Shown piece by piece: positions 1-12,000 of a stretch of 64,000 nt of DNA. The position numbers and the translations under genes were made by a program. The notes beneath the pieces are model-generated. The model did no database searches, was not told the DNA's origin, and saw only the letters and a program-made list of their open reading frames with translations. The DNA comes from Dipylidium caninum (lineage: Eukaryota; Platyhelminthes; Cestoda; Cyclophyllidea; Dipylidiidae), in contig QEYB01001162.1 of NCBI GenBank assembly GCA_017562135.1, positions 1 through 64,000 of the forward strand. Reading direction: 5' to 3'. The number at the start of each line of letters is the position of its first letter. Within the stretch, counting starts at the first letter, position 1.

Positions 1-3000
1 GTGCGCTTTCGCGTCCCCGTCTGCATCGCGCGTGTCGGTCTCCCTTGTGCTTCCCATCATTTCACCTGTAGCTTGCCAACTGCGAGGTCGATGCGAGGTG
101 TGGGCCAAGACGCTGGTGCTGGCGTTGGACGTCCTCATGGCAGTGAGATTCTGACCGTGTTGAACGCTCTGGGTGAAAGTAGGAAGTTTGGCTTATCACA
201 AGGACTGGTAATCGTGGAGAGTTTTTGTTCGCTTGCGTGATTGGAGAAGATAAAGAAGAGAGAAGAAGAAGAGTAGGAGGATGGGGACTTGGTAGAGTAG
301 GAAGGTAGTTAGATAGAGAAGAAGAAAAGGAGGAAGAGGAGAAGGAGGAAGGAGGAGGAGGCAGAGGCTTGCGATCTGAGTAGTTTCCAGGCCGAAAAAA
401 GTATTCAGAGGCAAGGTCGTGTGCATTGTCGTCTCCACTTGATTCTTTTCTGATGAATGGGCAATGAGGTGGCGTGTGTGTGGGTGTGCGTGTGCGTGAG
501 TCGCTGACTGGTTCTCGTCCAGCCTTCATTCTCGGCTTTGTGTTACTCGGTGGTGAGGATAGTCTGCCCTCGGTCTGTTGAATGCTCGCCTGTCGGGTGC
601 AGAAGTGTGCTACTATATGGCATCGAATTATATGGTGCGTCGCAGGCGCGGATGCGGTTGGCCGAAACGAGGTGCGCGAGTGAACGAATCGTTTCGGGCG
701 TAGGCCATTGATAGGCGGTGACAGGTCTGCCGGGCCCGGTGAGCGATAGTGAGGGTACGGTAGAGGAAATGAGGAAGGGCGGAGAAAGAGAAGGAGAAGA
801 AGGCGAGGATGCAGTGAAGTGGCGGAGGAAGGATCTGGTAGCTGGAGCGGAGCGGAGCGGAGTGGGTGGAGTGGAGTGAGCAGTGGTGGAAGTGAAGAGT
901 TCAAAAATTGCGTTGGAGAAGACCCGTAGTGAATCAAACGGAGTGCTCTCCCTCCGGATTTGATCGTTACGACGCTTGGGTGGTCTGCTGGATGTTTGAC
1001 TCGCTGGATGGGAACAGTGAGTGTTGTGCGGAAGTGTACCCGGGTTGAGTCGAACCCAGAAAAAAAATGACCGTAGTTTGCACTTGATGACAGTGGGGAT
1101 TGCATCTTGCCAGAATGGGTCTCTTCTCTTCTCTCGTCGCCGAATGCATGCTCAAAGTTTTATGGGGTGATAAAGCCCTTCCTGGAGACTGTGTGAATTA
1201 CGGGCCGTTGTGCTTTTAGAGCCTGGCGCTCGTCAGTGATTGTGAAATTGAAGACCACTTGATTCTTATGAGGGCCTCCGGTGCCAGTGCGCTTGTGGTG
1301 AAAACTGTTCAAGTGATCGCGGAATAGTATGAACTCCTGGGACACACGATCGTTCAAAGTAGAGACACTTATTGTAGGATAGGTTGCGCGCGCCGACTAG
1401 TGCCTTCCGCGTTTCAAATACGTCAGTTAGCGTGGAAGCTAGTCACTAGCTGAATCTGCCTGCGGGTGGAATAAGCAGTGAGGTTACGTCGATTTCCCTT
1501 GCTATGTCAGGTGACTACAATATCGCAGTTGATCGACAGCATCCTTAGAAGAGTCACCAAAGCTCAAATGGACGGCGGCAGGGTGGGACGTTTCGTATCG
1601 ACTATGGAAATCTTGGCGTTCGATTGCGTGTCTCGGTACAGTCGAAATTTTCATCAGTAGTTTCTCGCCTCGTAAAGCCCGTTATAACACCTTCGCACAA
1701 CGCTACGAAGACCCTTATGGCGGGTGAAGTCTTATTATGGGGGCGGTGGTCGTGGTGCCTCAAATTCAGATTCAGACCGAGCAAGTGGATAATGAGGCCT
1801 CCGTTTCAGAGCAGGACCATGCAAAGGCCTATTCGCGCCGGTGAGATTGCTCGTTCACTCAGATACCTCCATTTTTTGATACGCCTCTGTTTGAGGTAGA
1901 AGTGCAAATTTTGCATGGTTGCCATGTCGGCGCACGAGTTTGATGCTGTCACTTGAGTGACTCTGGTAAACGGCTGATGGGGTATACTTAAATCGTGTAA
2001 GAAAACGAGGTTAAACTATAGAAGCATCGGAGAATTGATTGGTTTTGATGTGAGATTTCACACTAAGACAATTTGGGTGGAGGAAAATTCTGTTGTGTGC
2101 CTGCTTTTCGAGTCTAATTCCCTAGAGAAGTCATTTGATTGCGAAGCAATCTTGTTTGCCGCAGGTGTCTTCGCCCCTCCTCGTTAGGATAGTACGGGAT
2201 AGAGGAGTAGAGGGGGCTCCGAAAGGAAGAGAATGCAGTGGGCCGATGGTTACTAGACTCTCCTCCCTTTGATCCTACATTCCTGCGAATTATATGTGAG
2301 CGTGGCGTCGTTTCCTTGGGATTTGGACGTCTTTTTTTTGCAGGCGAAAATTAATGTGCCGAGGCGCTGTGAAATGGTAAGACTTTTGTGGTGGCACTTT
2401 CAAATAGGACTTGAGTTAGACGCTGGTAGGTTTTAATTTTGCGCGTTTTCAACTACTACTTCAGGTTTGCCGGGTTCAGTTGGCTGAACTCGGCCTTTGG
2501 GGTTATATCGAGTGCACACCGGGTAGTTGGCGATCTTATGATGATTGACTGCTGAGGACATTTGCATTAACAGATGAAGAAAATGTCAGCTCTGATAACG
2601 ACGGTAAAGGGGAATTGATCTTCTTTCAAGACCGATGTTCGCTCATTTTCTAATCAAGTATGAGTTCCGTAGAGTATGTTGGCGTTGAAGATGATGAGTG
2701 TTGATGTTTTTAGGGTTGGAGTGCACACATTGAGTGCGATTTGTCATACCTGTCGGTCACGGAGACATTCGTGTGTGAGAGTACGGCTAGAGTTTGGTAG
2801 AGGCTATAGCATTTGAAATGTTTCAAATTAAATAACATCCCAATGGAAAGTTCTGCTATCTGATTGGAAGGAGTCAAAAAGAGGCAGGCAGACAGGGAGG
2901 CTAGGAGACCGCTAAAAGAAATTGGAAGGAGGGGAAAGAAGGGATGAAAGTTGTCGTTCAGTGGCAAGTAGCAAGAAGACGCCAAAGGGCATTGGAAGAG

Positions 3001-3142
3001 GAGGAGAAGAGGGAGGATGGAAAAGTGAAAAATCCAATGGAGGATTGAAATAGTTGGCAAACGCGGCAGTGTCTTATTGGAAGAAGTAGAAGTCCTGAGG
3101 AGGCAACGAAGCAGGGGGACGCGGGAGGAAAAGGAATTGGGC
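1..3142 (+). repeat. Tandem unit, copy 1
   Basis: This stretch is colinear with 3764-7063 along its whole length. Shared landmarks include the purine-rich tract near 240-360, the RG-rich remnant near 1502-1930 and the purine-rich end near 2880-3130. The two copies differ mainly by single-base gains and losses, many in homopolymers, with fewer substitutions. The copy begins at or before the window edge. Homology stops around 3142, where copy 2 continues into a GGAAA run. No intact gene is visible. The indel pattern fits either neutral decay or unpolished long-read sequence. Confidence 0.8.
1502..1930 (+). pseudogene. RG-rich coding remnant, copy 1
   Basis: This matches 5466-5910 but is broken by more indels, so only short open pieces remain in all three frames. 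Recognisable pieces include an arginine/tyrosine-rich start after a CAG acceptor-like site and a later glycine/arginine-rich segment. If the indels are sequencing errors, the true gene could be intact. The family is not identified; an RNA-binding RGG-type protein is a guess from composition. Confidence 0.3.
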
Positions 3143-3763
3143 GACAGTATGTAATGTACTAGTTAGAGCTGGCGACCACGTAGAATATTGGGCAGCACAC
3201 GCGCGCACGGAAATGGCGGAGAGGGGGATATAATGACCACACTATTGTTATGAGAGGGCGACGAGATACCGGATCGCTACACAGGGAGATGTTGAGAAAG
3301 TGAGAGAGAGAGTCGCGATGAAGATTTTGGAATCGCAGTATTTTGCTTAGTGAGGAAAGTAGGAGTACCGATATGTTAGAACTAAATCACTCTGTTTTGC
3401 AGATGTATATTATGGTACATATCAGCTGTGTCAGGACCGATGGGAGTCGGTGCGCTTTTCACCTCGTCCCTCGCTTATCTGCTTCCCTGCTTGCCGTCCC
3501 ATGAGTCGGAGACCAAAACATACCTACCTCTCCATATTGCCGATAGTGAGACATTATCGTGTGGCTGCTGACGAGAGTGGGACAGTCGCCTTGTAAGGGA
3601 ACGTTCACAGGGTGGCGAGGTTAGGGACTTGTCGCGCGGCTCTTGTGCATAGCACTGCACTATACTGAAGAAGTGGTGCGATTTTCTCTCTCACCCCTTC
3701 GTCTGGTGGATACTCATCGAGTCACATTAGCTGATCGAGCCACCTAGAATGTGCTACGTGCGA
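3143..3763. other. Spacer between tandem copies
   Basis: This is unique sequence between the two repeat copies. If the unit is a true tandem, it corresponds to sequence that would lie just upstream of the window. I see no convincing gene, RNA or regulatory site in it. Confidence 0.4.
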
Positions 3764-4841
3764 GTGTGCTTTCGCGTGCTGAGCCCGTCTGCTACCGAGC
3801 GTCAGCTTCAGTGTGGCTTGCACATTTATATGATCCAGGCTGGAGATAGTGAGGCGCCTGGCTGTCCCCTCATTTCACGCACATATAGGGTCCGCGGTTG
3901 TTGCCAGAAACGACTATACTGCGGTCGCATAGTGACGAGTGTGGCCAACAGACTTTCTGTCGCTGGCGTTGGACGTCTACCATGGAGTGATGAGTTTCAG
4001 ATCTGACCGTATGTTAGATTGACGCTCTGTGCGTGAAAGAGGAGTTTGGACTGGCTTACACAAGGACGTTGGGTAAATCGTGGAACACGAAGTTTTTGCA
4101 TGAGGAGAAGGTGCTTCTGCGTGGTGTGGAGTGTGAGATGATTGAAGAATGAAGAAGAAGAAGAGGGATAGGCGAGATGAGACTTTGTAGAGTACGGATA
4201 GAGATAGTTGAGATGGAAGAAGAGTGAGAAAGAAGAATAAAAAAAGGAAGTAGGAGAAGTAGGACAGGGAAGGAGGAGGAGGAGGAGCAAGAGGCTTTGC
4301 GGATCGGTGTTCAGGCCGAAAAAAGGAGGCAGAGGATCGTGTGCATTGACTCGTCTTCCACTTTGATTTTATTATCTGCTTTCCGCTGGATGAATGGGCA
4401 ATTGAGGTGCGGTGTGGTGTGGGTTAGTGCTTTTGCGTGAAGTCGCTGACCTGTGTTCATCCCCAGACATACACTTCATCATCGTTTCTACGGCTTTTTG
4501 TGTTACTAACGGTGGTGAGGAAATAATGTCTCGCCCTGGGTCTAAGTGAAAGTGCTCGCCTGTCGGGTGCAGAGTGGTGTGCTATATAGTGACGACAAGA
4601 TCGAATTATGGTGGCGTCGCAGCGCGGGATGCGGTGTGCCGAAACGAGAGTGCGCGAGTGAACGATCGTTTCGGGGCGTAGGCCATTGATGCGGTGACAG
4701 GTCTTGCCGGCCCCGGTGAGCGATAGTGAAGGCGTACGGTAGAGGATGAGGAGGCGGAGAAAGAGAAAGGAGAAGAAAGGCGAGGATGCAGTGAAGTGTG
4801 CGGCGGTAGGAAGGATCTGGTGCGTGGAGCGGAGCGGGAGC

Positions 4842-4880
4842 GGAGTGGAGTGGAGTGGAGTGGAGTGGAGTGGAGTGGAG
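4842..4880. repeat. (GGAGT)n microsatellite
   Basis: About eight pentamer units lie in tandem inside tandem copy 2. The matching place in copy 1 (near 851-886) has mixed GGAGC/GGAGT units. Length variation here is expected from slippage. Confidence 0.85.
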
Positions 4881-5465
4881 CAAGTGGGTGAAGTGAAGAG
4901 TTCAAATTGCCGTTGGACCCCGTAAGTACATTCAAACGGAGTGCTCTCCTCCGGAATTTGACGTTAACCGCTTGGGTGGTCCTGCTGGAATGTTTACTCG
5001 GCTGGGATGGGACGTGCGTGATTTGAAGTGTATACCCGCTCGACAGAAAACCCGAGTTGCACATTGATGACAGTGGAGATTGCATCTTTGCCGAATGGCC
5101 TCTCGTCTACTCTCCTCGCCGAATGCCATGCTCAAGTTTTAATGGATGTGATAACGCCCTTCCTGGAGACTGTGATTACGGGCCGTGTGTTTTAAGAGCT
5201 GAGCGCGTCGTCAGTGATTGTGAAATTGGAAAGACCACTTGATTCTATCGAGGCCTCCGGTGCAGTGCGCTTGGTGGTGAAATGTTCAAGTGATCGCGGA
5301 AATAGTATAACTATGGGACACGATCGTTCAAAGTAGAGGACACTTATTGTAAGGATAGGTGGCGCCGACTTGCTCCCGTTTCAAATACTCAGTTAGCGTG
5401 AAAGCTAGTCTAGCTGAATCTGCCTGCGGTGGAATAAGCAGTGAGTTACGTCGATTTTTCCTTGC

Positions 5466-5910
5466 TAATGTCAGGTGACTACCAATATCGCAGTGATCGA
5501 CAGCATCCTTACGAAGAGTCACCCAGCTCATGGAGGCCGGCAGGGTGGACGTTCGTTCGACAGGAATCCTTGGCGTTCCGATCGTGTTCTCGGTTACATT
5601 CGAAATTCATCAGTAGTTTCTCCGCCTCGTCAAAAGCCCCGTTATAACACCTCGCCACAACGCTACGAAAGACCTTATGGCGTGCGTCCTATTAGGGGCG
5701 GTGGTCGTGGTGCCTCACATTCAGCATTCAGACCAGGCAGTGGATCAATTGAGGCCTCCTTTCAGAGTCAGGACCAATGCAAAGGCCCCTATCGCGCCGT
5801 TGAGATTGCTCGTTCAACTCATCCTCCATTTTTTGATACACCTCTGTTTGACGGTAGAAGTGCAAATTTTTGCTTGGTTGCATGTCGGCGCACGAGTTGA
5901 TGCTGTCCAC
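5466..5910 (+). pseudogene. RG-rich coding remnant, copy 2
   Basis: An open stretch reads through most of this interval. It follows an acceptor-like TGTCAG and starts in a frame giving GDYQYRSDRQHPYEES. A shift to the next frame then gives an Arg/Gly-rich segment with GGRQGGRSFDR near 5540 and RPIRGGGRGAS near 5690. The one-base frame change suggests either a pseudogene or a base error. The composition (Arg, Gly, Tyr, Ser, Pro, Gln) resembles low-complexity RGG/RG RNA-binding proteins, but no folded domain is visible. The strand and reading are supported by partial conservation in copy 1. No start codon or stop can be fixed. Confidence 0.35.
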
Positions 5911-7063
5911 TTGAAAGTGCCTCTGGTAAAGGCATGATGGAGGTATACCTTAATCGTGTAAGAAAACGGAGGTAAATTGATGGGAGAAATTGATTGTTTT
6001 GATGTCGATTTCACACAAAAGACAATTGCGGTGGAGGAAAATTCGTTGTGTGCCTGCCTTTTCCGAAGTCTAAATCCCCGAGACGAAGTCATTTGATGCG
6101 AAGCAAATCTTGTTTGCCGCAGGTGTCTTCGCCCCTCCTCGTTAGGATAGACGCGGATAGAGGGTAGAGGGGGCTCCGAAAGGAAGGAATGCAGTGGGCC
6201 CGATGGTTACTAGACTCCTCCTCCCCTTGATCCTACATTCCTGCGAGTATATTGAGCGGTCGTTTCCTGGGAATTTGGACGTCTTTTTTATTGCAGGCGA
6301 AATTAATGATCCGGCGCCGTGAAATGGTAAGCTTTTGTGGTGCACTTTCAAATGAGGATTAGTTAGACGCTGTAGGTTTCAATTTTGCGTCGTTTCATCT
6401 ACTACTTCAGGTTGCCGTTCAGTGCTGCACTCGCCTTGGGTATATCGAGTGACACCGTACGTTTGAGCGATCTTATGATGATTGACGCTGATAGGGACAT
6501 TTGATTAACAGATGAGAAAATGTCAGCTCTGATACGACGGTAAAGGGGAAATTGCATCTTCCTTTCAGACTCACGATGTTCAGCTCATTTTCTAATCAAG
6601 TATGAGTCCGTAGAGTATTCGGCGTAGAGTTGGTGGTGTTCTTCGGTGCGCCCATGTTTTGTCAGACGTGGTCGACCTGGTGTTCTCGATGGGTAAAGTC
6701 AACAGGACAGATGTAAATGTTTCCATTAAATACATCCTCAATGGAAGTTCTGCTATCTGATTGGAAGGAGTCAAAAGAGGCAGGCAGACAGGGAGGCTAA
6801 GGAGACCGCTAAAAGAAATTGGAAGGAGGGGAAGAAGGGATGAAAGTTGTCGTTCAGTGGCAAGTAGCAGAGACGCTCACAAGGGCATTGGAAGAGGAGA
6901 CGAAGAGGAGGATGGAAATGAAATCCAATGGAGGATGAAATAGTTGGCAAACGCGGCAGTGTTTATTGGAAGAAGTAGAAGTCTGAGGAGGCACGAGCCA
7001 GGGGGACGCGGGAGGAAAGGAAAGGAGAGGAAAGGAAAGGAAAGAAATGAAAAGGAAGGGAAT

Positions 7064-9053
7064 TGCACAAGCATGGCGAAGATGTCAGCCGTTTTTGTTC
7101 TATCGTCTTTTCGTCCTTCTTTATCAATTTCCATTTTGTGGAAACGTTCCATTCATCTTGTTTTTTTATTTTTAGCTGTCTTCCTCTCTCATGTTTAATA
7201 AACGTTATCTTTTCAGCCGTCTCTCTGTTTTCTTTCCTTCTGCCTCAAGTACTTGGGCGTTTGTTTTGCTAATTTTTTGCTCTGGGGATCCCTAGCTTTT
7301 AATTGCGCAGAAGAATACACTGTCCGATCAATTGTGTGCCTTACATTAAATTGCCTCTGGACTTGCACACAAGCCTGTTGAAGACCGTTCTGCTGAAGTC
7401 TAGGTCATCCCTTCATTTTTTCTTTTTTTCGTCGGCGTGATATTCAGATTCTGAATGCCACTTCCCCTGACTGAAGCACAACTTAACCGTTTACCCATTT
7501 ATTTCGGTTTATAAGTCTAGATGAGAATGCAAGACCAATAAAATCTGATATTGGGAACAATTTAAATCTACATTTGGTGGCGTAGAACTGCGTCCAAACC
7601 TGAAGAGTCTAGCAGAGCTTGTCGCCGTTGTTTAACAGCAGCGCCGATTGGAGCGTCTACGAGTTAATTACTCTCGAAGTTCCTTTAATGTGTCAAACTT
7701 TTGATCTCTGTTCGGCTTATCTAGTCAGGGACACTGGGCACGTTGTTTTACATAGAGTATCTTAGACCAGATAAAATGAAGAATGAAACTTTTTATTTGT
7801 GAGAACAGCCTTGACTGAATATATGTCAATTTTGTCAATTTGCCACCATTACATATAACTATTAAGTATGAAAGCACAGACCCTATGAAAGCTCCCAACT
7901 ACTCAACTTGACTTCTTTATGAAGGGGGGTTAGGTAAATCACTAAATATCCCCTTAAAAAGAAGCGGTATGGGACAAGAATTTGTTTTTGTTGCCTTAAA
8001 TGGGGTCTCAGAAGTGTACACTTGCAAAATAATTGACGCACAGGTGACGAGATAGCACAGAACTGTATCACTGTTGCGCGGTTTGTAGTTGACGCACATC
8101 GACGAAATTTATATACGTAAGATGGTCAAAAAAGTTTGCGTGCGTGCGCAATGTGGTATTAAGTTGAAGTACAAAGATCGGCTCATGCCCAAGGCTAAAA
8201 AGAATTGGACCGAAGTATCTAATGGGCACTTCAAGGCAGATTTGAAGATAGCGGCACATATCTCCATATTGATTAATTTACCTAGATCTCCCAGAGCAAT
8301 ATTATTATAACGCCTGCTGGCAACTATAATTATATATTTCGTCCGTATCAGCTATTTTAATTTTGTGCTTGAAACGTTTTTAATGACAGCCTCGTAGGCC
8401 ATTTGCCATTGTCAGATTCTAACCTCCTTATAATTATTTTAGTGCATGTATGTTTTAATCTCCCCCAATAGAGCGCCAAGTTTGCGGTAAATCGATTTTT
8501 TTGATTTACGCGTTGTGTCTCTGTCGAGAGTTTCTTTTATTTGCTACGGTAACTGTCGCCGAACCCTTTATTTTCCTTGTAATTTCTTGTTGTTTCTTTC
8601 ACCGTAATTCATATCTATTTTCACGACAGGCACCGTAATGGTATTTTCTCTGGTATGCACTTTTAATAGCACGGTCCTTTAATATGTTGAATTTACTCGA
8701 ACGAATCTTGCTAATTTCTTTCTTTTTTAGTACTGAACCCTTTCAAACTCTACTCGAATAATAATCAGCTTTTTCCTTGATTTGATTTGACACGTCTTGG
8801 AGTTGTTAACGCTTGTCTCTTGAAATCTCTACAAATAAACCGATGTTTTTTAACTCCTTAAAACTAGTTAGTTTAGTTTATCCATTAGTTAGAAAGTGTG
8901 CTGATTGACTCCCACTTTGCTTATTTTGACCTCGTCCACGCTGCCCGATAAGCGTTCTTTTCTATTGTCCACTGCATTTTTTCCGATGAAATTATGATCC
9001 ACTCTGCTCATGCGTCTTGTATCATAGCAAATTCTTCGTTCAATTTCTGTATC
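7064..9053. other. Region upstream of PPP2R5
   Basis: This AT-richer, T-rich stretch lies before the PPP2R5 start codon and has only short open frames. It probably includes the promoter and 5' untranslated region of that gene. I cannot place a TATA box, an upstream exon or a transcription start with confidence. Confidence 0.35.
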
Positions 9054-12000
9054 ATGGATACCTCTACTCCGCCTTCTGCTGCTGCCCCCGCTGCTGCTTC
9101 TGCATCTAAAGAGAACGCTCGTATTAATTCCTCGGTTTCTACCTCTTCAACCGCTACCAATATCGTTAATGAAACCCATCCACCGCCCACTCCGCTAATA
9201 AAAAATAAAAATTACGCTGGTCCTCCTATTCCACTAAAGGAAAAGCGGCATTCATCTTCTATTTTCAACGTCAGTCAGGACCGTCACCTAGTGCCCTTGC
9301 CAGCTATTAAAGGTGAGTTATTTGACTCCTCAAAGTTTGCCCTGACTCTTATTGTTCTAATGATGTATAGTTTATCATTGGACCGCCATAAATTGAATCA
9401 CCGAAAAGTTAAATCCCTTGTTTTTCCCTAAGGGTCATTAAAAATTTTTACTATGTATTGTAGAAAGCTTTTCCTTTGCTAATTCGAATATATACTCTTC
9501 GATATTTGAAGTAGTAGTTTGTTTGTTTAAGTTGACTTAGATGACATTTAATGCCTTGGTGTGTAGCTTTTTACATTGACTATTTATCCAAACAGCACAA
9601 GGACTCTTCCTTCTGTTATCAAAAATGAACGATAATCAAACATTTTGTATTGATTCTTAGACGGAAAAGAGTCGTTCAAGGCCTTTATAGTAAAACATTT
9701 CTACTCTTTATTCGCTTTATTTAGTGCTGTGGATGTGCATAATAATTTGTGTATTAACGTATATTTCAATTGGTTTGCTTCACACAGTTAAAATTTGACT
9801 GTTCTCTTGCGGTTAATATTCACGACAGAAACGCTTTACAGAAATCGAAATTTGTCAAATACTCCTATATCGAAATTGTTGACTGCGTACGACTAACCTA
9901 TGTGTAACAACGCTCATTTGCTCCAAATTAAATAGTTTCCATTGTCCGTCCCAGGACGGGTCCATTACTGTTCTGATCTCATTTAGCCATTACTTTATTA
10001 TTGGTAATAAGTAATGCAGATTAACCGATCCCTATTTTGATTCTCAAATCCCGCATATTTTAATTAAGGGGAATTCAATCGCCTTCTTTTTGTTTACGAA
10101 GGTTACTAGTACAACCTATTAATTGCTCTAGTAACCTGCACTCTATATATGTTCCTTCCAAGCACTGTAAAATATTTCCTTTTGGTAGATGCGGCGACAG
10201 CACAAGAACGGGAACAGTTGTTCCTGCAGAAGCTTCAGCAGTGCTGTGTTGTGTTTGATTTCCAGCCGGATCCACTCTCCGACCTTCAGGGCAAGGAGGT
10301 TAAGCGCAACATTCTCAATGAAATGATTGAATACGTGTTGGAGGCCAGGAGTGGTGCGAACGGGGCCGGACCCAACAGCGGCAATGGCGGTAGCGCCATC
10401 ACCGAACCCATCTACCCCGCAGTGGTTAAGATGATTGAGGCCAACGTCTTTCGCACTCTCCCGCCGCCTAGTAATCCCTCAGGGGCCGAGTATGACCCGG
10501 AGGAAGATGAACCCACTCTTGAAGCATCTTGGCCTCATCTCCAGGTGCGCACCTATCTCTCCACTTTGCTTTCTTAGCTGAAATCAAATCGTATAGTTCA
10601 ATCTCTCTACTCTAATCTTCTTCTTTGTAATAATCTTAATATGGTGAAAAGTGTCCCTTTTGTTTTTTTTTTCCTCTTTCACATTGGGCCTGTCCTCATC
10701 TGATTTCTTATCACCTACGCTCTCTTTGTGAAAGAAATTTTAGCTTTAGGTGTAGTATAGAAGACCAATCGCGTCGTACTTACTACGTCAGTCTGTTATG
10801 CGATCAAAAGAATTCTGAAAATAACTGGAGCAAGTGTAAAGCTTCCACCTTTCGTTAAAATGGTTTCGCCCTCTCAACATGCACATTTGAATCCGTTTCT
10901 GTCGTAAATTCTTATGAGATCATTTTTTTACTTGAGATTAAGGTTATAAAACACTGCGGGGCACACCCTTAACTCCTCAACACTCTCTTGCCCTTCCTTT
11001 ATGGAAAAGTGGTTCTTACCAGTTGTGTTGTAACCATCCTTACGCCCTCTTTATCCAAAAGCAACATTTTTGGAGGGAATAGTTATCATTTTCGTTTAAA
11101 TTCTTCATTTACGACTTCGAAACTTTTTGCCCGAGGCGGTTCGATCTCACCTCGAGTCTTGGTAAAATAATCCGGTTTATGTTTTAAAATGCCTGTTATT
11201 ATATTACTGAGTTTTCTCAATTAGTAACGTGATTCCTGTTATTGTCTTCCATCTTTCATCAACGAATACCTTTTATCGAATACGGCAACTTATTCCCGGA
11301 TTTTCCTGTAAACTTAGGATTTACTTGCGCTTTTCTCCCGTGTATTACTTTGGTCATCAAAGCCATTGTTATCAGTTGTTGTCGCTTCATATTCCAACTC
11401 GTTCTGAATCCCTCAAGAAAAAACAGGTCGCAGGTGAAATTCACTTTACTTTTTGGAATTTTCATTCTCTCCTTCGCTTGGTAAGACTAACTTGTTTCAT
11501 GTGCTTTAAGGTTGTGTTCATTGTACGTCTTTTTGATATCCCTCGGCTCCTACTTGATACTCAGATTTGCACACTTTTTCTGCTAATAGACCATACACGT
11601 TTTGTCTTCTCTGTGCTATCCTCTATTTTCTCTTATTTCCACAATGGCATTACTCTGCCCCTCTTATCACTCCTCTCTCCCGTAGTGACTCACTCGCGTT
11701 TGGTTTCCCGTTTTCCATTTTAACAAAACTACATAAAGCTGCTCAACCCGCTTTTGCTGTCCGAACTGTCAGTGTGTAGTTGCTCATCTTAAAAATTGGA
11801 TTCATTTGGCAAGAGCAGAGAGGGAAGCATTCGTTTCTGGTTGGCAGATCACAAAATCTCACAGGGCGGCATATCAGGCGAGTTCGCGTTTTTAAGAAAG
11901 TTGACTTCTGATGCCGGGGATGGTGGACAACATGTGCGTAGTTCCAAGAGTCCCCTCAACTGGCCTTAGCAGTTGATGGCGGCAACTACCAACTCTGTAA

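Larger units (their letters stand above)
3764..7063 (+). repeat. Tandem unit, copy 2
   Basis: This is the second, better preserved copy of the unit seen at 1-3142. Homology starts near the shared GTGTGCTTTCGCGT and ends in a GGAAA-rich run at 7014-7050. It contains a (GGAGT)n microsatellite at 4842-4880, where copy 1 has a shorter imperfect version. Frame-disrupting indels relative to copy 1 are scattered throughout. Confidence 0.8.

Noticed and set aside
62..1105. 347-codon minus-strand frame in tandem copy 1
   Set aside because: The stretch is low-complexity (purine-rich on plus, giving Ser/Pro/Leu on minus), and the frame is not kept in copy 2.
8089..8310. Possible transposase piece (basic 73-codon frame)
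   Set aside because: The motif resemblance is too weak and there are no terminal repeats or target duplication.
11229..11723. 164-codon frame in PPP2R5 intron 2
   Set aside because: It is a T-rich, Phe/Leu/Ser-heavy translation typical of pyrimidine-rich intron sequence, with no domain.
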